DNA of 64,000 nt from Streptococcus mitis (GTDB taxonomy: Bacteria; Bacillota; Bacilli; Lactobacillales; Streptococcaceae): the NCBI RefSeq assembly GCF_946190375.1, contig NZ_CAMIAF010000012.1, forward strand, positions 16,319 to 80,318, given 5' to 3'. Of this stretch, positions 28,982 to 40,235 are shown piece after piece. Both the position numbers and the translations under genes were made by a program. The notes beneath the pieces are model-generated. The model had not been told where the DNA came from and did not search any database. It saw only the letters and a program-made list of their open reading frames with translations. Within the stretch, counting starts at the first letter, position 1. Each line of letters opens with the position of its first letter.

Positions 28982-29152
28982 TTGTCTCTATTATTTATTA
29001 TTTTAAATTTGTTTATCTTGTACAAAATCTATTCTTTGAGGCAGAAGAAATCGAAATACTTGATTTATACGGCCTATATCATATTTGGGGTAAATGTAAT
29101 ATATGGTATTCAATGGTTATTAAAAGAACTAGTTTCAAAGATTTCCACTTAA
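28982..29152 (+). CDS. Possible 56-residue membrane peptide, TTG start
   Basis: A short frame starting at TTG 28982, preceded by GGGGGAAG at 6-nt spacing, encodes MSLLFIILNLFILYKIYSLR, then a basic linker (QKKSK), a second hydrophobic segment (YLIYTAYIIFGVNVIYGIQW) and a charged end. The two-helix hairpin with a positive loop looks like a genuine small membrane protein rather than chance. It lies 55 nt after the 68-residue membrane protein and before a long hairpin, so the two may be co-transcribed. Unknown function. The non-ATG start lowers confidence. Confidence 0.5.
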   Translation: MSLLFIILNLFILYKIYSLRQKKSKYLIYTAYIIFGVNVIYGIQWLLKELVSKIST

Positions 29153-29185
29153 TGTGTATAGAAACTCCAGTGATTTTTGCATAAC

Positions 29186-29232
29186 AAAACGCATAAGATT
29201 AAGGTTTTTGAGTACCTGTTCTTATGCGTTTT
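29186..29232. terminator. Long-loop hairpin, likely bidirectional terminator
   Basis: Perfect 13-bp arms (29186-29198 with 29220-29232) surround a 21-nt loop, between the small membrane protein genes and the converging methyltransferase gene. T-runs are short on both sides. Confidence 0.6.
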
Positions 29233-29281
29233 CGTAATATTGAAGATTTTCGGTAAGTTTTGTACCTTTGGGAAGTCTGGT

Positions 29282-30130
29282 TTAGAATGCTTTCCCAACC
29301 AGAATCTCTGCCTCAATGGTAATCTCTGTCAGTTGGCTCCAGTCAATCTTAGTCTGGTCGATGTGAAAGAGTAGGGGCGTCATGCTGAGTAGGGCTTGGA
29401 GTTGTTCTGCTGTGATAGTCTTAGTCAGAGAGGCAGTTTTGTTAGATAGGATGGTAAAGTGTTCCTGGAAATGCTCCTTGATATCTTGGTTAGAATAATC
29501 CTTGTTTGTCAGCTGGTTCTGTACCCTTTGACGGATTTCTTTGAGATGATTTTCAGTTGGGATAACCTTTATCAAGATACCGTCTTTGGATAAAACGCGA
29601 CGAAATTCTCCATAGTTGGCAGGCGAAAAGATATCAAGCAGGATGTCCATGCTGGCGTCTTTTATAGGAAGACGAGCCAAGTCACCAACGAACCAATTGA
29701 CTGCCCAGTTGGGTTCGCTCTTGGCAGCGATTTGGACTGAATCTTTGGAGATGTCAAAGGCATAGAAGGTTTTGTCAGGATGGATTTCTTGGAGTTTACG
29801 AGAATAGAAACCTTCACCACAACCAATATCCAAGATTGTTGTGGTAGTTTTTGAGCTTGCAAGCAAGTCAGATACAGCATCTAAGATAGCTTGGTAAAAG
29901 CCAGCTTCTAGGATTTGTTGGCGGTTTTGAAAATTTTCCTTGTCGTAGTTAGCAGATTGCTTGATTTGAGGTGCCAGATTGACATAGCCAAATTTAGCCA
30001 AGTCAAAAGAATGGCGATTACAGCACTTGAGACTGCTCTCTACCAGAGTCAGATTTTCTTGACAGATAGGACAGGCAAAGGCAGCCGCAGAAGCAAAGCG
30101 TTGGAGTTTGGGTTTGAGGTTTGTATTCAT
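29282..30130 (-). CDS. rlmA: 23S rRNA (guanine-N1)-methyltransferase RlmA(II)
   Basis: A 282-residue SAM-dependent methyltransferase. An N-terminal zinc-binding module (Cys20, Cys23, Cys36/37, His40 in CPIC and KCCNRH) precedes the Rossmann domain with motif I LDIGCGEGFYS near residue 99. This zinc-plus-Rossmann layout defines the RlmA family. In Gram-positive bacteria the RlmA(II) type (TlrB) methylates G748 of 23S rRNA, which affects tylosin/telithromycin interaction (established). Assignment to type II is by lineage, not by a residue I can point to. It is a single-gene unit. Confidence 0.85.
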   Translation of the reverse strand: MNTNLKPKLQRFASAAAFACPICQENLTLVESSLKCCNRHSFDLAKFGYVNLAPQIKQSANYDKENFQNRQQILEAGFYQAILDAVSDLLASSKTTTTILDIGCGEGFYSRKLQEIHPDKTFYAFDISKDSVQIAAKSEPNWAVNWFVGDLARLPIKDASMDILLDIFSPANYGEFRRVLSKDGILIKVIPTENHLKEIRQRVQNQLTNKDYSNQDIKEHFQEHFTILSNKTASLTKTITAEQLQALLSMTPLLFHIDQTKIDWSQLTEITIEAEILVGKAF

Positions 30131-30231
30131 AGTTTAAGTGTATCAAAAGAGGCAAATGAAAGCAACTTTAGGAATAAGTAGATGGGAGATTCAGTAGAAA
30201 TAAAACTAATTCTCCAATTTATGGAATGAAA

Positions 30232-30260
30232 TTGCTTTTATATCTAAATTGCTATATAAT
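30232..30260 (+). promoter_or_regulatory. Promoter of the P-type ATPase operon
   Basis: The -35 TTGCTT (30232-30237), 17 bp, -10 TATAAT (30255-30260), 21 nt before the first ATG of the operon. Confidence 0.75.
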
Positions 30261-30281
30261 AATGATAAGGAGGAAATAAGT

Positions 30282-30560
30282 ATGTTAAAAGAAGTACTAA
30301 CCGTTGCAAAAGTTGCGAAAAAATCATCACTCTTTTTGGGTGGTGTCGCATTTGGTACCCTTGGTTTGAAAATCTTAGCAAGTAAGGAAGCTAAAAAAGG
30401 TTATTCTAAAGCTTTGGCTAAGGCTTACAAGTTGAAAGACGAGCTAGATGCATCTGTTTCTGTTGTGAAACAACATGGAGACGATGTCTTGCAAGATGCC
30501 AAATATTTGTACGAGCAAGAGAAAAAAGAAGAGCAATTAGATAGCCTTATAGGAGAATAA
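30282..30560 (+). CDS. Small single-span membrane protein paired with the P-type ATPase
   Basis: A 92-residue protein with an N-terminal hydrophobic, glycine-containing segment (about residues 13-33, LFLGGVAFGTLGLKILA). A long Lys/Glu-rich helix follows, ending in KKEEQLDSLIGE. A consensus AAGGAGG precedes ATG 30282; the longer frame from 30249 overlaps the promoter. It is 1 nt upstream of the P-type ATPase gene. The size, topology and linkage recall the PacL/DUF1490-type proteins encoded beside mycobacterial metal-exporting ATPases such as CtpC, although the His/Asp-rich metal-binding tail is absent. Homology is not established. Confidence 0.7.
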   Translation: MLKEVLTVAKVAKKSSLFLGGVAFGTLGLKILASKEAKKGYSKALAKAYKLKDELDASVSVVKQHGDDVLQDAKYLYEQEKKEEQLDSLIGE

Positions 30561-30561
30561 T

Positions 30562-32622
30562 ATGTCTTTTAAAGTGCTACATAGAGGATACCAACATATC
30601 CGACTATCATCTTCTTTTTCACTCACCTTGGATATTCAAGACTATCTTCGTTCCTTGGCGAGAGATGAAAAGGGGATTGAGTCCATCCAGTTTTACATGG
30701 ATCAACAGCACTTTACTCTACGCATAAAAGAAGGCTTTTCTGTATTAGATAATGCAGAAGCCTTTTTAAAAAAAATTGATAAAGGGAAAGTTTCTGAGTT
30801 GATGACTCTTCCCATTCGTAGAGAAGAGAGTGCTTATTCTATTGTTTCAGGTGCAGCGATTAAGCGTGTGCTTTTTCGTAGTTTTGTGCCGTATCCTATT
30901 CGCTATATATGGACTTGTTATCAGGCTTTTGGCTATATTAGAGAAGCCTATCAAACACTAGCGCGTAAGGAACTAACGATGGAAGTCTTGGACTGTTCGG
31001 CGATTTTATTGTCCTTGTTTATGAACCAATCCAAGACAGCTAGCAATATCATGTTTATGCTTGATTTGGGGAATCATTTAGATCAGTGGTCCTTGAAAAA
31101 AACGGCAACAGATTTAGAACAGAGTCTTCTTGCAAAAGAGAACGATGTATTCCTAGTACAGGGCGATACGGTCGTTAGTATCAAGAGTTCCGATGTTCAA
31201 ATAGGAGATGTCTTGGTCCTATCTCAAGGAAATGAAATTCTGTTTGATGGACAAGTAGTTTCAGGTTTAGGTATGGTCAACGAAAGTTCCTTGACGGGAG
31301 AGAGTTTTCCGGTTGAAAAAAGAGAGTCTGATTTGGTTTGTGCAAATACAGTATTAGAAACTGGAGAGTTACGCATTCGTGTAACCGATAATCAGATGAA
31401 CAGCCGGGTTTTACAACTGATTGAGTTGATGAAGAAATCTGAAGAAAACAAGAAAACGAAACAACGCTATTTCATCAAGATGGCGGACAAGGTCGTCAAA
31501 TATAATTTCTTGGGGGCTGGTCTGACTTACCTATTAACAGGTTCTTTTTCTAAGGCTATTTCTTTCCTATTAGTCGATTTCTCCTGCGCTTTGAAAATCT
31601 CTACTCCTGTAGCTTATTTGACAGCTATCAAGGAGGGGTTGAACCGTGAAATGGTGATTAAGGATGGAGATGTTCTAGAGAAATATCTGGAAATTGATAC
31701 TTTCTTGTTTGATAAGACGGGAACAATCACAACTAGCTATCCGATAGTTGAAAAGGTGTTACCTTTTGGAGACTATAGTGAGGAAGATATTCTCAGAATC
31801 AGTGCCTGTCTTGAGGAACACATCTATCATCCTATCGCTAATGCCATCGTCAAGCAAGCTGAGATAGAGGGAATTGAACATGAGGAAATGCATGGGAAGC
31901 TCCAATATATCGCAAGCAAGGGGATCAAATCTCATATAGATGGGCAACCAGTTTTTATTGGGAATTATGTTTTGATGCAGGATGAGCAAATTCATATCAG
32001 TTCAGAACAAAATGCTTTAATTGAAGAGTACAAGAGTCACTACAATCTCTTATTCTTAGCCTACCAGAATGAATTAATTGGAATGTTCTGCATTCATACT
32101 CCTTTGAGAAAAGAAGCAAAAGCAGCCTTGGAGAAACTTAAGGCACAAGGGAAAAAATTGATTCTGGCAACAGGGGACACCTTGGTTAGAACAGAGGAAT
32201 TAGTCAAAGATTTGCCCTTTGATCAGGTCTATACAGACTTGAAACCTGATGGGAAATTTGAGTTAGTAGAGGAACTACAGAAAGCAGGTCACACTATTTT
32301 GATGGTTGGGGATGGATTGAATGACTCAGCTGCTCTAACCCTATCAGATATCGGTGTGGTGATGAATGAGAGTGCAGATATTTCTAAGCAGATGAGTGAT
32401 ATCTTATTGTTAGATAATCGCTTGGATTTCTTCCAAGAGTTGGATTCGCTATCATCATCTTTGCAAACACTCATCAAGAAGAATATTCAAGATACCGTTG
32501 TCGTAAATAGTAGTTTGATTGGCTTTGGCTTGTTTAATTGGCTCAGTCCTTCAAATCTCTCTATCTTACATAATCTAACAACCTTACGTATTGTACTGCG
32601 TAGCCTGTCTATTAAGGGATAG
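30562..32622 (+). CDS. Metal-type (P1B-like) P-type ATPase
   Basis: A 686-residue P-type ATPase with all catalytic motifs: TGES at 245-248, the phosphorylation loop DKTGT at 384-388, a P1B-type His-Pro in HIYHPIANAIV (HP at 423-424), TGDT near 537 and GDGLND at 583-588. The HP motif and size indicate the heavy-metal class. The intramembrane motif that is CPC in copper pumps reads FSC here (DFSCALKISTP, near 339-349), and there is no N-terminal CxxC metal-binding domain. The metal is therefore probably not copper; manganese or zinc export is a guess. It is co-transcribed with the preceding small membrane protein. Confidence 0.85.
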   Translation: MSFKVLHRGYQHIRLSSSFSLTLDIQDYLRSLARDEKGIESIQFYMDQQHFTLRIKEGFSVLDNAEAFLKKIDKGKVSELMTLPIRREESAYSIVSGAAIKRVLFRSFVPYPIRYIWTCYQAFGYIREAYQTLARKELTMEVLDCSAILLSLFMNQSKTASNIMFMLDLGNHLDQWSLKKTATDLEQSLLAKENDVFLVQGDTVVSIKSSDVQIGDVLVLSQGNEILFDGQVVSGLGMVNESSLTGESFPVEKRESDLVCANTVLETGELRIRVTDNQMNSRVLQLIELMKKSEENKKTKQRYFIKMADKVVKYNFLGAGLTYLLTGSFSKAISFLLVDFSCALKISTPVAYLTAIKEGLNREMVIKDGDVLEKYLEIDTFLFDKTGTITTSYPIVEKVLPFGDYSEEDILRISACLEEHIYHPIANAIVKQAEIEGIEHEEMHGKLQYIASKGIKSHIDGQPVFIGNYVLMQDEQIHISSEQNALIEEYKSHYNLLFLAYQNELIGMFCIHTPLRKEAKAALEKLKAQGKKLILATGDTLVRTEELVKDLPFDQVYTDLKPDGKFELVEELQKAGHTILMVGDGLNDSAALTLSDIGVVMNESADISKQMSDILLLDNRLDFFQELDSLSSSLQTLIKKNIQDTVVVNSSLIGFGLFNWLSPSNLSILHNLTTLRIVLRSLSIKG

Positions 32623-32642
32623 GTGGGGGACTATTCACAGCA

Positions 32643-32680
32643 AAAAGGAGTTACCTTTCTCGAGGTTAACTCCTTTGTTT
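32643..32680. terminator. Terminator between the P-type ATPase and tyrS
   Basis: A long stem (AAAGGAGTTA-CCT with AGG-TTAACTCCTTT, one bulge) at 32644-32676 with A- and T-rich flanks serves the two converging genes. Confidence 0.8.
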
Positions 32681-32700
32681 ATAGGTAAATATTGAATAAT

Positions 32701-33957
32701 TTAGTAAGTCAATACAAAGTATTTTTTCTTACCACGACGGATAACAGTCAGTTCGTTCTCTAACTTATCTGCGTCACTCAAGACATAGTCAAGGTCTTGG
32801 ATACGGTCGCCGTTGACGTAGATAGCTCCGTTTTGGATGTCTTCACGGGCTTGGCGTTTTGAGTTAACCACACCAGATGAGACGAGCAGTTCCACGATAT
32901 TGTGGTTTTCGTCTGCTTGTACTTGGTAGTTTGGTACTCCACGAAGTCCTTGTTTGAGCTCTTTGACAGAAAGGTTTTTGATGTTCCCTGCAAAGAGTTG
33001 CTCAGTGATGTTGAGGGCTTCTTTGTAGGCTTCTTCTCCGTGAACAAGTGTGACGACTTCACGAGCGAGGATTTTTTGAGCTAAGCGTTCGTGTGGCGCT
33101 GCTTCAAATTGTTTACGGATGTCTTCAATCTCATCAAGTGACAAGAAAGTAAAGATTTTCAAGAAGCGAACAGCGTCAGCGTCCATAACGTTCATCCAAA
33201 ATTGGTACATTTCGTATGGAGAAGTCTTTTCAGGATTGAGCCAGACTGCGTTTCCTTCTGATTTACCAAATTTCTTACCAGTTGCATCTGTGATCAGTGG
33301 AACAGTGATAACGTGACCAGTTTTATCAGCCTTACGACGAAGCAATTCAGTACCAGCTGTCATATTTCCCCACTGGTCAGAACCACCGATTTGTAGCGTC
33401 ACATTGTGGTCTTGGTTCAGGACGAAGAAGTCGTAACCTTGCATGATTTGGTAAGCAAACTCAGTGTAAGAAATTCCTGTTTCGATCCGTTTTTTCACAG
33501 ACTCCTTGCTCATCATGTAGTTGACAGTAAAGTATTTTCCGATATCACGGAGGAAATCAATGAAGCTGATGCTGCCAAACCAGTCGTAGTTGTTGACCAT
33601 GACAGCTTTATTTTCGCCATTTTCAAAGTCAAGAAAACGAGAAAGTTGTCCTTGGATAGACTTGACCCAGCCATCTACTGTGTCTTTTGTTTGGAGACTA
33701 CGTTCAGCATCTTTGAAGGACGGATCTCCGATGAGACCTGTAGCACCGCCAACGAGCGCATAAGGTTTGTGACCTGCTAGTTGCAAGCGACGACTTGTCA
33801 AGATTGCGACAAGGTGGCCTAGGTGAAGGCTGTCAGCAGTTGGATCGTAGCCAGTATAATAAGAAACTTGACCTTCTTCTAGGGCTTTACGCAAAGCTTC
33901 TTCATCAGTCGTTTGAAAAATCAAACCACGCTCTTTTAGCTCATCAAAAATGTGCAT
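32701..33957 (-). CDS. tyrS: Tyrosyl-tRNA synthetase
   Basis: A 418-residue class I synthetase of the bacterial TyrRS-F type. Visible motifs are the HIGH equivalent HLGH in [14 protein letters not shown] near residue 45, the tyrosine-site sequence [14 protein letters not shown], the KMSKS equivalent KFGKSEG near residue 229, and a C-terminal S4-like RNA-binding domain. It is monocistronic, divergent from pbp1b. The 130-nt upstream region is too short for a T-box and shows none. Confidence 0.95.
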   Translation of the reverse strand: MHIFDELKERGLIFQTTDEEALRKALEEGQVSYYTGYDPTADSLHLGHLVAILTSRRLQLAGHKPYALVGGATGLIGDPSFKDAERSLQTKDTVDGWVKSIQGQLSRFLDFENGENKAVMVNNYDWFGSISFIDFLRDIGKYFTVNYMMSKESVKKRIETGISYTEFAYQIMQGYDFFVLNQDHNVTLQIGGSDQWGNMTAGTELLRRKADKTGHVITVPLITDATGKKFGKSEGNAVWLNPEKTSPYEMYQFWMNVMDADAVRFLKIFTFLSLDEIEDIRKQFEAAPHERLAQKILAREVVTLVHGEEAYKEALNITEQLFAGNIKNLSVKELKQGLRGVPNYQVQADENHNIVELLVSSGVVNSKRQAREDIQNGAIYVNGDRIQDLDYVLSDADKLENELTVIRRGKKKYFVLTY

Positions 33958-34027
33958 GTGTCTTTTCTCCTTTTTAAAAATATTGTTTCTAACTATTGTA
34001 TCACAAACTTGGGCAATAGCCTAGTAG

Positions 34028-36565
<2,538 letters not shown>

Positions 36566-36587
36566 GTTCTATAAATTGTGCTAAATG

Positions 36588-36620
36588 AAGTGGCTAATCA
36601 ATTGATTGCCACTTTTTTCT
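36588..36620 (+). terminator. pbp1b terminator
   Basis: A stem AAGTGGC/GCCACTT (36588-36594 with 36608-36614) with an inner AATC/GATT pairing is followed by a T run. Confidence 0.82.
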
Positions 36621-36647
36621 TTTTTCCTTTCGTGTTACAATAAAGGT

Positions 36648-37559
36648 ATGAATCAGTATCAGAAAAAGATTGTTAAAGGAACCATTTATTCGCTCCTATC
36701 CGGCTTGATATGGGGAATCTGTGGGATTTTAGGAGAGTACTTCTTTACTCATTACCAGGTGTCTTCGGGCTGGATTACCTCTATGCGTTTGACACTGGCA
36801 GGGAGTCTTGTGCTCATTTGGTCAGCAATGCAATTAAAATCGCAAGTGTTAGATATTTGGCGAGATAAGAAAAATTACCTTCCCTTTTTGGCCTATGCTA
36901 TTTTGGGAATTTTCTCAGTCCAGTATTTTTTCTATCTCTGTGTAGAATTTTCTAATGCTGCTACAGCGACTATTTTACAGTTTATCAGTCCTGTCTTTAT
37001 CCTCTTTTACAATCGCTTGGTTTATAAAAAACGAGCGTCAAAAAGCGCTATTTTCTATGTTTTGATTGCCATGCTGGGTGTTTGCCTGATGGCGACAAAG
37101 GGGGATCTCTCTCAGTTATCCATGACACCGCTAGCTCTTATAACAGGTCTGCTGAGTGCCATGGGGGTCATGTTTAATGTTATCTTGCCTCAGCCTTTTG
37201 CGAAGCGCTATGGTTTTGTACCCACGGTTGGGTGGGGGATGATTTTGGCCGGTTTATTTAGCAATGTCCTCTCTCCGATTTATCAGCTTTCCTTTACTCT
37301 TGATATTTGGAGTATCTTGATTTGCCTCATTATCGCTTTCTTCGGTACAGCTTTTGCCTTTTTCATTTCCATGAAGGCTGTGTCTTTGGTTTCTCCCTTG
37401 GTGGTTTCCGTTATCAGTGCCAGTGAACCTCTCTCTTCTGCCCTTTTGAGTGTTTTGTTTTTAGGATTGGTAGTGGATTGGTCCCTTCTTCTAGCTATGG
37501 CCTTGATTATTTTGCCTATGATTTTCCTATCGATAGAAGAAGCGAAAGAAAGTAAATAA
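36648..37559 (+). CDS. EamA/DMT-family transporter
   Basis: A 303-residue membrane protein with ten predicted hydrophobic segments arranged as two EamA repeats (five plus five), typical of drug/metabolite transporters. The first repeat includes GLIWGICGILGEYF and a conserved TILQFISPVFILFYN segment. ATG 36648 is preferred over the frame extension to 36606, which would run into the pbp1b terminator. An extended -10 (TGTTACAAT, 36633-36641) sits only 6 nt before the ATG, so the mRNA may be leaderless. The substrate is unknown. Confidence 0.82.
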   Translation: MNQYQKKIVKGTIYSLLSGLIWGICGILGEYFFTHYQVSSGWITSMRLTLAGSLVLIWSAMQLKSQVLDIWRDKKNYLPFLAYAILGIFSVQYFFYLCVEFSNAATATILQFISPVFILFYNRLVYKKRASKSAIFYVLIAMLGVCLMATKGDLSQLSMTPLALITGLLSAMGVMFNVILPQPFAKRYGFVPTVGWGMILAGLFSNVLSPIYQLSFTLDIWSILICLIIAFFGTAFAFFISMKAVSLVSPLVVSVISASEPLSSALLSVLFLGLVVDWSLLLAMALIILPMIFLSIEEAKESK

Positions 37560-37565
37560 AAAGTC

Positions 37566-37594
37566 TTTTCTTAATTCTAAAAGTGTGCTATACT
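37566..37594 (+). promoter_or_regulatory. Promoter of the structured RNA upstream of dapH
   Basis: Extended -10 TGCTATACT (TATACT at 37589-37594) with a T-rich -35 region 17 bp upstream. The predicted transcript starts near 37601. Confidence 0.6.
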
Positions 37595-37600
37595 AGAATA

Positions 37601-37755
37601 GTCAATAAAACACGGGGAGATAGTTGTGAAGAGTGTTTTTAGGTTGTATCGGTAGGGGCTTGCTTTTACCGACAGCACGTTTTATCTCACATCCCTAAAA
37701 ATCATACCTAAAAACAAACAAAAAGGCTTCAAATTTGAGGTCTTTTTTGGTAGAA
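37601..37755 (+). ncRNA. Candidate structured leader or small RNA upstream of dapH
   Basis: Between promoter and terminator lies about 150 nt with no protein gene. It contains a 9-bp long-range pairing (GTTTTTAGG near 37641 with CCTAAAAAC near 37709), an inner hairpin TCGGTA/TACCGA, competing pairs (ATAAAAC/GTTTTAT and GAGATA/TATCTC) and a full Rho-independent terminator. A possible 9-codon peptide (GTG start at 37626, VKSVFRLYR) follows GGGGAGA. It could be an attenuator or an independent small RNA. I do not recognise an Rfam family. Confidence 0.5.
37722..37755 (+). terminator. Terminator before dapH
   Basis: A near-continuous stem from AAAAAGGCTTC to the complementary GAGGTCTTTTTT, with a U run, ends about 34 nt before the dapH ATG. 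A separate extended -10 (TGGTAGAAT) overlaps its end and can drive dapH. Confidence 0.78.
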
Positions 37756-37787
37756 TAGGTATCATTAAAATGAACTAGGAGGCGCCT

Positions 37788-38486
37788 ATGACTGCCACAA
37801 AAATGAACGCTCAAGAAATTATCCAATTTATCGCCAATGCTGAAAAGAAAACCAGTGTTAAAGTAACCTTTGAAGGAGAACTCGCAACTGCTGTACCAAG
37901 CTCTGTTGTCAAACTAGGAAATGTCCTATTTGGAGACTGGAAGGACGTTGCTCCGCTTCTCGAAGGTTTGGTAGAAAATCAAGACTATGTTGTTGAACAA
38001 GATGCTCGTAATTCAGCAGTTCCTTTGCTAGATAAACGTGCTATCAACGCTCGTATCGAGCCAGGTGCTATTATCCGTGATCAGGTTGAAATTGGTGACA
38101 ATGCTGTTATCATGATGGGAGCCGTTATCAATATCGGTGCTGAAATCGGTGCAGGAACCATGATTGACATGGGGGCTATCCTTGGTGGCCGTGCTATCGT
38201 TGGGAAAAACAGTCACGTTGGTGCAGGTGCCGTTCTTGCAGGTGTGATTGAGCCAGCTAGCGCAGAACCAGTCCGTGTTGGAGATAATGTTCTTATCGGC
38301 GCTAATGCAGTGGTCATCGAAGGAGTTCAAATCGGTAGTGGTTCAGTTGTCGCAGCAGGAGCTATTGTTACCCAAGATGTCCCAGAAAACGTGGTGGTAG
38401 CAGGTGTTCCAGCTCGTATCATCAAAGAGATTGATGCCCAAACCCAACAAAAAACAGCGCTAGAGGATGCGCTTCGTACCTTATAA
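37788..38486 (+). CDS. dapH: Tetrahydrodipicolinate N-acetyltransferase
   Basis: A 232-residue acyltransferase whose C-terminal half is a left-handed beta-helix of hexapeptide repeats ([20 protein letters not shown] and similar, about residues 85-200). It uses acetyl-CoA to acetylate tetrahydrodipicolinate in the acetylase branch of the lysine/meso-DAP pathway. The acetyl rather than succinyl type is supported by the adjacent N-acetyl-DAP deacetylase-like gene. An ACTAGGAGG site precedes the ATG. Streptococci with lysine-type peptidoglycan need this route for lysine. Confidence 0.9.
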   Translation: MTATKMNAQEIIQFIANAEKKTSVKVTFEGELATAVPSSVVKLGNVLFGDWKDVAPLLEGLVENQDYVVEQDARNSAVPLLDKRAINARIEPGAIIRDQVEIGDNAVIMMGAVINIGAEIGAGTMIDMGAILGGRAIVGKNSHVGAGAVLAGVIEPASAEPVRVGDNVLIGANAVVIEGVQIGSGSVVAAGAIVTQDVPENVVVAGVPARIIKEIDAQTQQKTALEDALRTL

Positions 38487-38499
38487 TTGTAAAAGTAAT

Positions 38500-38530
38500 A
38501 AAGAGGCGGAACCCTTCTTCCAGCCTCTTT
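38500..38530 (+). terminator. Hairpin between dapH and the deacetylase gene
   Basis: A strong stem (AAAGAGGC-GGAA with TTCC-A-GCCTCTTT) lacks a long T run, so it may be a weak terminator or a transcript-processing/stability element. Confidence 0.55.
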
Positions 38531-38553
38531 CTGCTATATAGGAGGACAGATAG

Positions 38554-39684
38554 ATGTTAGATTTGATTCAGACTAGACGAGATTTACACCAGATTCCAGA
38601 GATTGGCTTGGAGGAGTTCAAGACTCAGGCTTATCTGTTGGATGTGATTGAGAAATTGATTGAAGGTAAGGAGTTTGTCCAAGTTCGGACTTGGCGGACA
38701 GGTATTTTGGTTTATTTGCAGGGAAGTCAGCCAGAACGTACTATTGGTTGGCGAACAGATATTGATGGCCTGCCTATCGTCGAACAAACAGGACTTCCTT
38801 TCACTTCTCAACATCAAGGTCGTATGCATGCTTGTGGCCATGATTTCCACATGACTATTGCTTTGGGCTGTCTTGAGCGAGCCCTTGAGGAGCAACCAAA
38901 GAACAATCTGCTCTTTCTGTTTCAGCCTGCTGAAGAAAATGAAGCTGGTGGCATGCTCATGTATGAGGATGGCGCTTTTGGAGACTGGTTGCCAGATCAG
39001 TTTTATGGCCTCCATGTTCGACCAGATTTGAAGGTTGGTCAGATTGCGACCAATACACACACTCTCTTTGCAGGAACTTGCGAGGTGAAGATTCGTTTCA
39101 AAGGCAAAGGTGGCCACGCAGCTTTTCCACATGAAGCTAATGACGCCTTGGTGGCTGCTAGTTACTTTGTGACCCAGGTGCAGTCAGTTGTCAGCCGCAA
39201 TGTTAACCCAATCGAGGGAGCAGTGGTGACCTTTGGTGTTTTTCAGGCTGGAACAACCAACAATGTTATCACAGACACAGCCTTTTTGCATGGAACCATT
39301 CGGGCTTTGACACAGGATATGAGTCTCTTGGTGCAAAAGAGGGTCAAAACAGTTGCAGAAGGAGTTGCAGCAGCCTTTGATATGGAAGTCGAAGTGGAAC
39401 TCAAGCAAGGTGGTTATCTGCCTGTTGAGAATAATCCAGCTTTGGCGCGTGAACTGATGGATTTCTTTGAAGAAAAAGACGGAATTGAGTTGATTGATAT
39501 CGAGCCTGCTATGACAGGTGAAGACTTTGGTTATCTCCTTTCAAAAGTTGATGGCGTTATGTTCTGGCTTGGTATAGATAGTCCCTACGCCCTTCATCAC
39601 CCTCAGATGAGTCCTAAGGAAGAAGCCTTAGCCATTGGGGTAGATGCGGTCTCTAGTTTCCTGAAAAAGAAGGCAGTAGAGTAG
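38554..39684 (+). CDS. N-acetyldiaminopimelate deacetylase (M20 family)
   Basis: A 376-residue metallopeptidase-fold amidohydrolase. [17 protein letters not shown] near residue 89 supplies zinc ligands, [12 protein letters not shown] near 129 holds the catalytic Glu region, and [10 protein letters not shown] lies in the lid domain. Family M20D members remove the N-acetyl group from N-acetyl-LL-DAP in the acetylase lysine pathway. The gene lies 67 nt after dapH, supporting that substrate over an aromatic amino-acid hydrolase role. TAGGAGGACAG precedes the ATG. Confidence 0.88.
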   Translation: MLDLIQTRRDLHQIPEIGLEEFKTQAYLLDVIEKLIEGKEFVQVRTWRTGILVYLQGSQPERTIGWRTDIDGLPIVEQTGLPFTSQHQGRMHACGHDFHMTIALGCLERALEEQPKNNLLFLFQPAEENEAGGMLMYEDGAFGDWLPDQFYGLHVRPDLKVGQIATNTHTLFAGTCEVKIRFKGKGGHAAFPHEANDALVAASYFVTQVQSVVSRNVNPIEGAVVTFGVFQAGTTNNVITDTAFLHGTIRALTQDMSLLVQKRVKTVAEGVAAAFDMEVEVELKQGGYLPVENNPALARELMDFFEEKDGIELIDIEPAMTGEDFGYLLSKVDGVMFWLGIDSPYALHHPQMSPKEEALAIGVDAVSSFLKKKAVE

Positions 39685-39695
39685 AGGGCTTGTCT

Positions 39696-40235
39696 ATGAA
39701 ATCGGAATTACGCAAGCAAGTCTTGCACGAAATGAAGGCTATCCCTCGAGAGCAAAAACAGTTTATAGACCAAGCTTTAACTGAGCGACTTTTACAACAC
39801 CCCTTTTACCAAGAAGCCAAGGTCATCGCAAGCTACCTCTCTTTTCCTCATGAGTTTCAAACTCAGGAACTGATTGACCAGGCGCTGAGGGACGGCAAGA
39901 AGGTTCTGATACCCAAAACTTATCCCAAGGGGCGCATGGACTTTGTAGTCTATAATCCGCAACAACTAGCCAAAACTTCCTTTGGCTTACTGGAACCACA
40001 GGGAGATTTGGAAGTGGTGGATGCCTCTCAGATTGATTTGATTCATGTTCCTGGCTTGGCTTTTACGACGGAAGGATATCGGATTGGATACGGTGGAGGT
40101 TATTATGATCGCTATCTGAAACATATTACTGGTCATACTTTGAGTACGATATATCCTTGTCAAATTCAGGACTTTAGCCCTGAAAATCATGATATTCCTG
40201 TTCAGGAGGTACTGATTGATGAAAGAAATCTTTGA
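39696..40235 (+). CDS. 5-formyltetrahydrofolate cyclo-ligase family protein
   Basis: A 179-residue enzyme that converts 5-formyl-THF to 5,10-methenyl-THF with ATP. Recognisable parts are KSELRKQVLHEMKAIP at the N-terminus, the ATP/substrate loop SYLSFPHEFQT near residue 48 and the hallmark GYRIGYGGGYYDRYL near residue 132. ATG 39696 is chosen over the TTG at 39690. It follows the deacetylase gene by 11 nt and overlaps the rhomboid gene by 17 nt, so all three are probably one transcript. Confidence 0.92.
   Translation: MKSELRKQVLHEMKAIPREQKQFIDQALTERLLQHPFYQEAKVIASYLSFPHEFQTQELIDQALRDGKKVLIPKTYPKGRMDFVVYNPQQLAKTSFGLLEPQGDLEVVDASQIDLIHVPGLAFTTEGYRIGYGGGYYDRYLKHITGHTLSTIYPCQIQDFSPENHDIPVQEVLIDERNL

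Noticed and set aside
28969-29184. A 71-residue plus-strand ORF over the small membrane peptide
   Set aside because: It starts inside the ribosome-binding region of the better-supported frame at 28982 and has unlikely composition.
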